20,707 nucleotides of DNA from a virus. Numbering within the stretch: position 1 is the stretch's first letter; each line of letters starts with the position of its first letter. Shown one piece after another: positions 19,526 through 20,707 of the stretch. The stretch covers positions 1 to 20,707 of IMG/VR virus record IMGVR_UViG_3300030410_000037. One strand, given 5' to 3'. The position numbers and the translations under genes were made by a program. The notes under the pieces are model-generated. The model had not been told where the DNA came from and did no database searches. It worked only from the letters and a program-made list of their open reading frames with translations.

Positions 19526-20707
19526 GTGGCAGTTACGAAAGTCCGAGACTCCGGGGTAATTACCTCCAGTGCGACGACCCAGCTAACCACGCTGGCAATC
19601 ACACTGGGGGCGGCGCCTGTTGTCGGCAACAAGGTGATGGTGCTGGTCAGCGGCTTTACGACGGCCGCAGGCGTCACCATTTCTGCGACGGACAACTCAA
19701 CCACCCCGAACACCTACAACAGCCGCAACTTCGTCACCACGAACGACAGCTTTTCCGCGCTGCTCGAAGCTGACGTCACCCACGCACTTGGCGCCACACC
19801 GACCATAACGCTGTCGATCAGCGGTGCGGGTGCGTACATGACGTATCAGGCGCTGGAATGGTCCGGACTGGCCGCCACCTCGGCATACGACACGGGCGCC
19901 AACTCCGGTTCGTCGTACGCAGCGGGCGCATCGAGCCTCACCTATGGGCCGACGGCTACGCTGGCGCAAGCGGCCGAGCTGGCGATCGGCCTTATGCAGA
20001 TCGGCAACGGCAATGCGTCGCAAGGGCTGGGGCAGCCAAGTGGTTGGACGGCGCTGGGTTTTTGCTCAAACGACAGCGCGCTGCAGTCATACGGTGCGGC
20101 CTACCTCGTCACGGCGGCGACCACCGCGCTGTCTCTGACATGGACATGCACGGCCGGCATGGGCGGCGGCAACAGCCCGTCGCTCGTGTCGACGTTCAAG
20201 ATCAGCGCGGCGGGCACCAACGCCACTACGGGCACGTCGCCCTTCGGCGGGCTTGGCATCACGGGCGCGACGCTGACCTCAGGCCCGAATGCCACGACAG
20301 GCACCAGTGCCTACGGCGGGCTTGGCATCACGGGCGGCACGCTCGGGCAGATAAAACCGCTGACGGGCACCGGCGCGTGGGGTGGGCTCGGCATCACTGC
20401 GGCGACCCTGCAGGGGGTGCAGACGGCCACCGGCACCAGTGCCTTCGGCGGGCCGGGTATTGCCGGGGCTACGCTGGCGCAATCCAAGTTGCTCACCGGC
20501 ACCAGCGCCTATGGCGGGCTCGGCATCACCGTCGCGACGCTGGCGAGCGGGCCGAATGTCACGACAGGCACCGGCGCCTACGGCGGGCTCGGCATTGCGA
20601 GCGCCACGATCGGGCAGATCAAGCCACTGACGGGCACCGGCGCGTGGGGCGGGCTCGGCATCACTGCGGCGACCCTGCAGGGGGTGCAGACGGCCACCGG
20701 CACCAGT
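19526..20707 (+). CDS. Fibre-like protein with Gly-rich tandem repeats (partial, runs off right edge)
   Basis: The frame is open from GTG 19526 to the right edge (394 codons). An in-frame TAG at 19520 makes GTG 19526 the first usable start. It begins VAVTKVRDSGVITSSATTQL. Residues 1-234 form a beta-rich domain that ends with LTWTCTAGMGGGNSPSLVST. From residue 235 the protein is a tandem repeat of 22-23 residues of the type TGTSAYGGLGITGATL plus a variable link. Four such repeats form an 89-residue super-repeat, which is present nearly twice before the edge. Glycine-rich short repeats are common in fibre shafts. Receptor binding or virion decoration is likely but unproven. Confidence 0.75.
   Translation, partial: MAVTKVRDSGVITSSATTQLTTLAITLGAAPVVGNKVMVLVSGFTTAAGVTISATDNSTTPNTYNSRNFVTTNDSFSALLEADVTHALGATPTITLSISGAGAYMTYQALEWSGLAATSAYDTGANSGSSYAAGASSLTYGPTATLAQAAELAIGLMQIGNGNASQGLGQPSGWTALGFCSNDSALQSYGAAYLVTAATTALSLTWTCTAGMGGGNSPSLVSTFKISAAGTNATTGTSPFGGLGITGATLTSGPNATTGTSAYGGLGITGGTLGQIKPLTGTGAWGGLGITAATLQGVQTATGTSAFGGPGIAGATLAQSKLLTGTSAYGGLGITVATLASGPNVTTGTGAYGGLGIASATIGQIKPLTGTGAWGGLGITAATLQGVQTATGTS
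20228..20707 (+). repeat. Hierarchical tandem repeat: 66-69 bp units in a 267-bp super-unit
   Basis: Units start at 20228, 20297, 20363, 20429, 20495, 20564, 20630 and 20696. Each encodes TGTxxxGGxGIxxxT followed by a variable link. The links run in a fixed order (SGPN-type, GQIKPL, QGVQTA, then AQSKLL) and the order restarts at 20495, giving a 267-bp period. The stretch at 20360-20440 recurs at 20627-20707 with one visible base difference. The array continues past the right edge. Confidence 0.9.

Overview
The window looks like part of the genome of a short-tailed (podovirus-like) dsDNA bacteriophage, or a prophage of one, with high-GC coding sequence. A Gram-negative proteobacterial host is likely: the phage encodes a lipoprotein with an outer-membrane-type +2 residue, and it carries a chromosomal-type parS motif. 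Host and phage genus cannot be named from the sequence alone. The virion gene order (large terminase, portal, scaffold, coat, gp4-like adaptor, gp10-like hub, fibres) matches the P22 head-neck module. The coat protein looks like the N4-gp56 family. No long tape-measure gene is present, which fits a short tail.

Left arm (about 1-5032), minus strand. Thirteen small to medium genes run leftward. They end in a replisome pair at the left edge: a two-domain homologue of the bacterial beta sliding clamp, coupled by a GTGA overlap to a family A DNA polymerase that runs off the edge. Upstream of these lie a DUF932 gene, three tiny membrane proteins, several unrecognised small genes, a DnaJ-like zinc-motif protein punctuated by five QPPAAS repeats, and a possible tandem ribbon-helix-helix DNA-binding protein. 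Seven consecutive start/stop overlaps (ATGA or GTGA) link the genes from 3338 to the edge. Two intercistronic gaps are diverged copies of one hairpin-plus-leader module.

Control region (5033-5941). About 900 bases between the divergent arms have no convincing gene and visibly lower GC. They hold a 40-bp compound palindrome centred on a parS-like site, a TTA/CTA microsatellite, CCGTAGCAAT repeats and small hairpins ahead of the terminase gene.

Right arm (5942-20707), plus strand. It encodes the large terminase, whose C-terminal part looks like a second, degenerate nuclease fold. Next come an SGNH-hydrolase lipoprotein, the portal, a small membrane protein, the scaffold and the coat protein with an inserted beta-rich segment. 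A hairpin containing a perfect parS core follows the coat gene. Then come two small proteins, the adaptor, the hub, two adhesion proteins that share an N-terminal anchor (the first with five HxH motifs at nine-residue spacing), a cluster of small membrane proteins that includes a likely holin, a small Ala/Ser/Thr-rich protein, and a fibre-like gene with a hierarchical 267-bp super-repeat running off the right edge.

The most unusual signals are the two parS-type sites on a phage with no visible parA/parB, the two-domain beta clamp, the duplicated nuclease fold in the terminase, and the phage-encoded SGNH lipoprotein.
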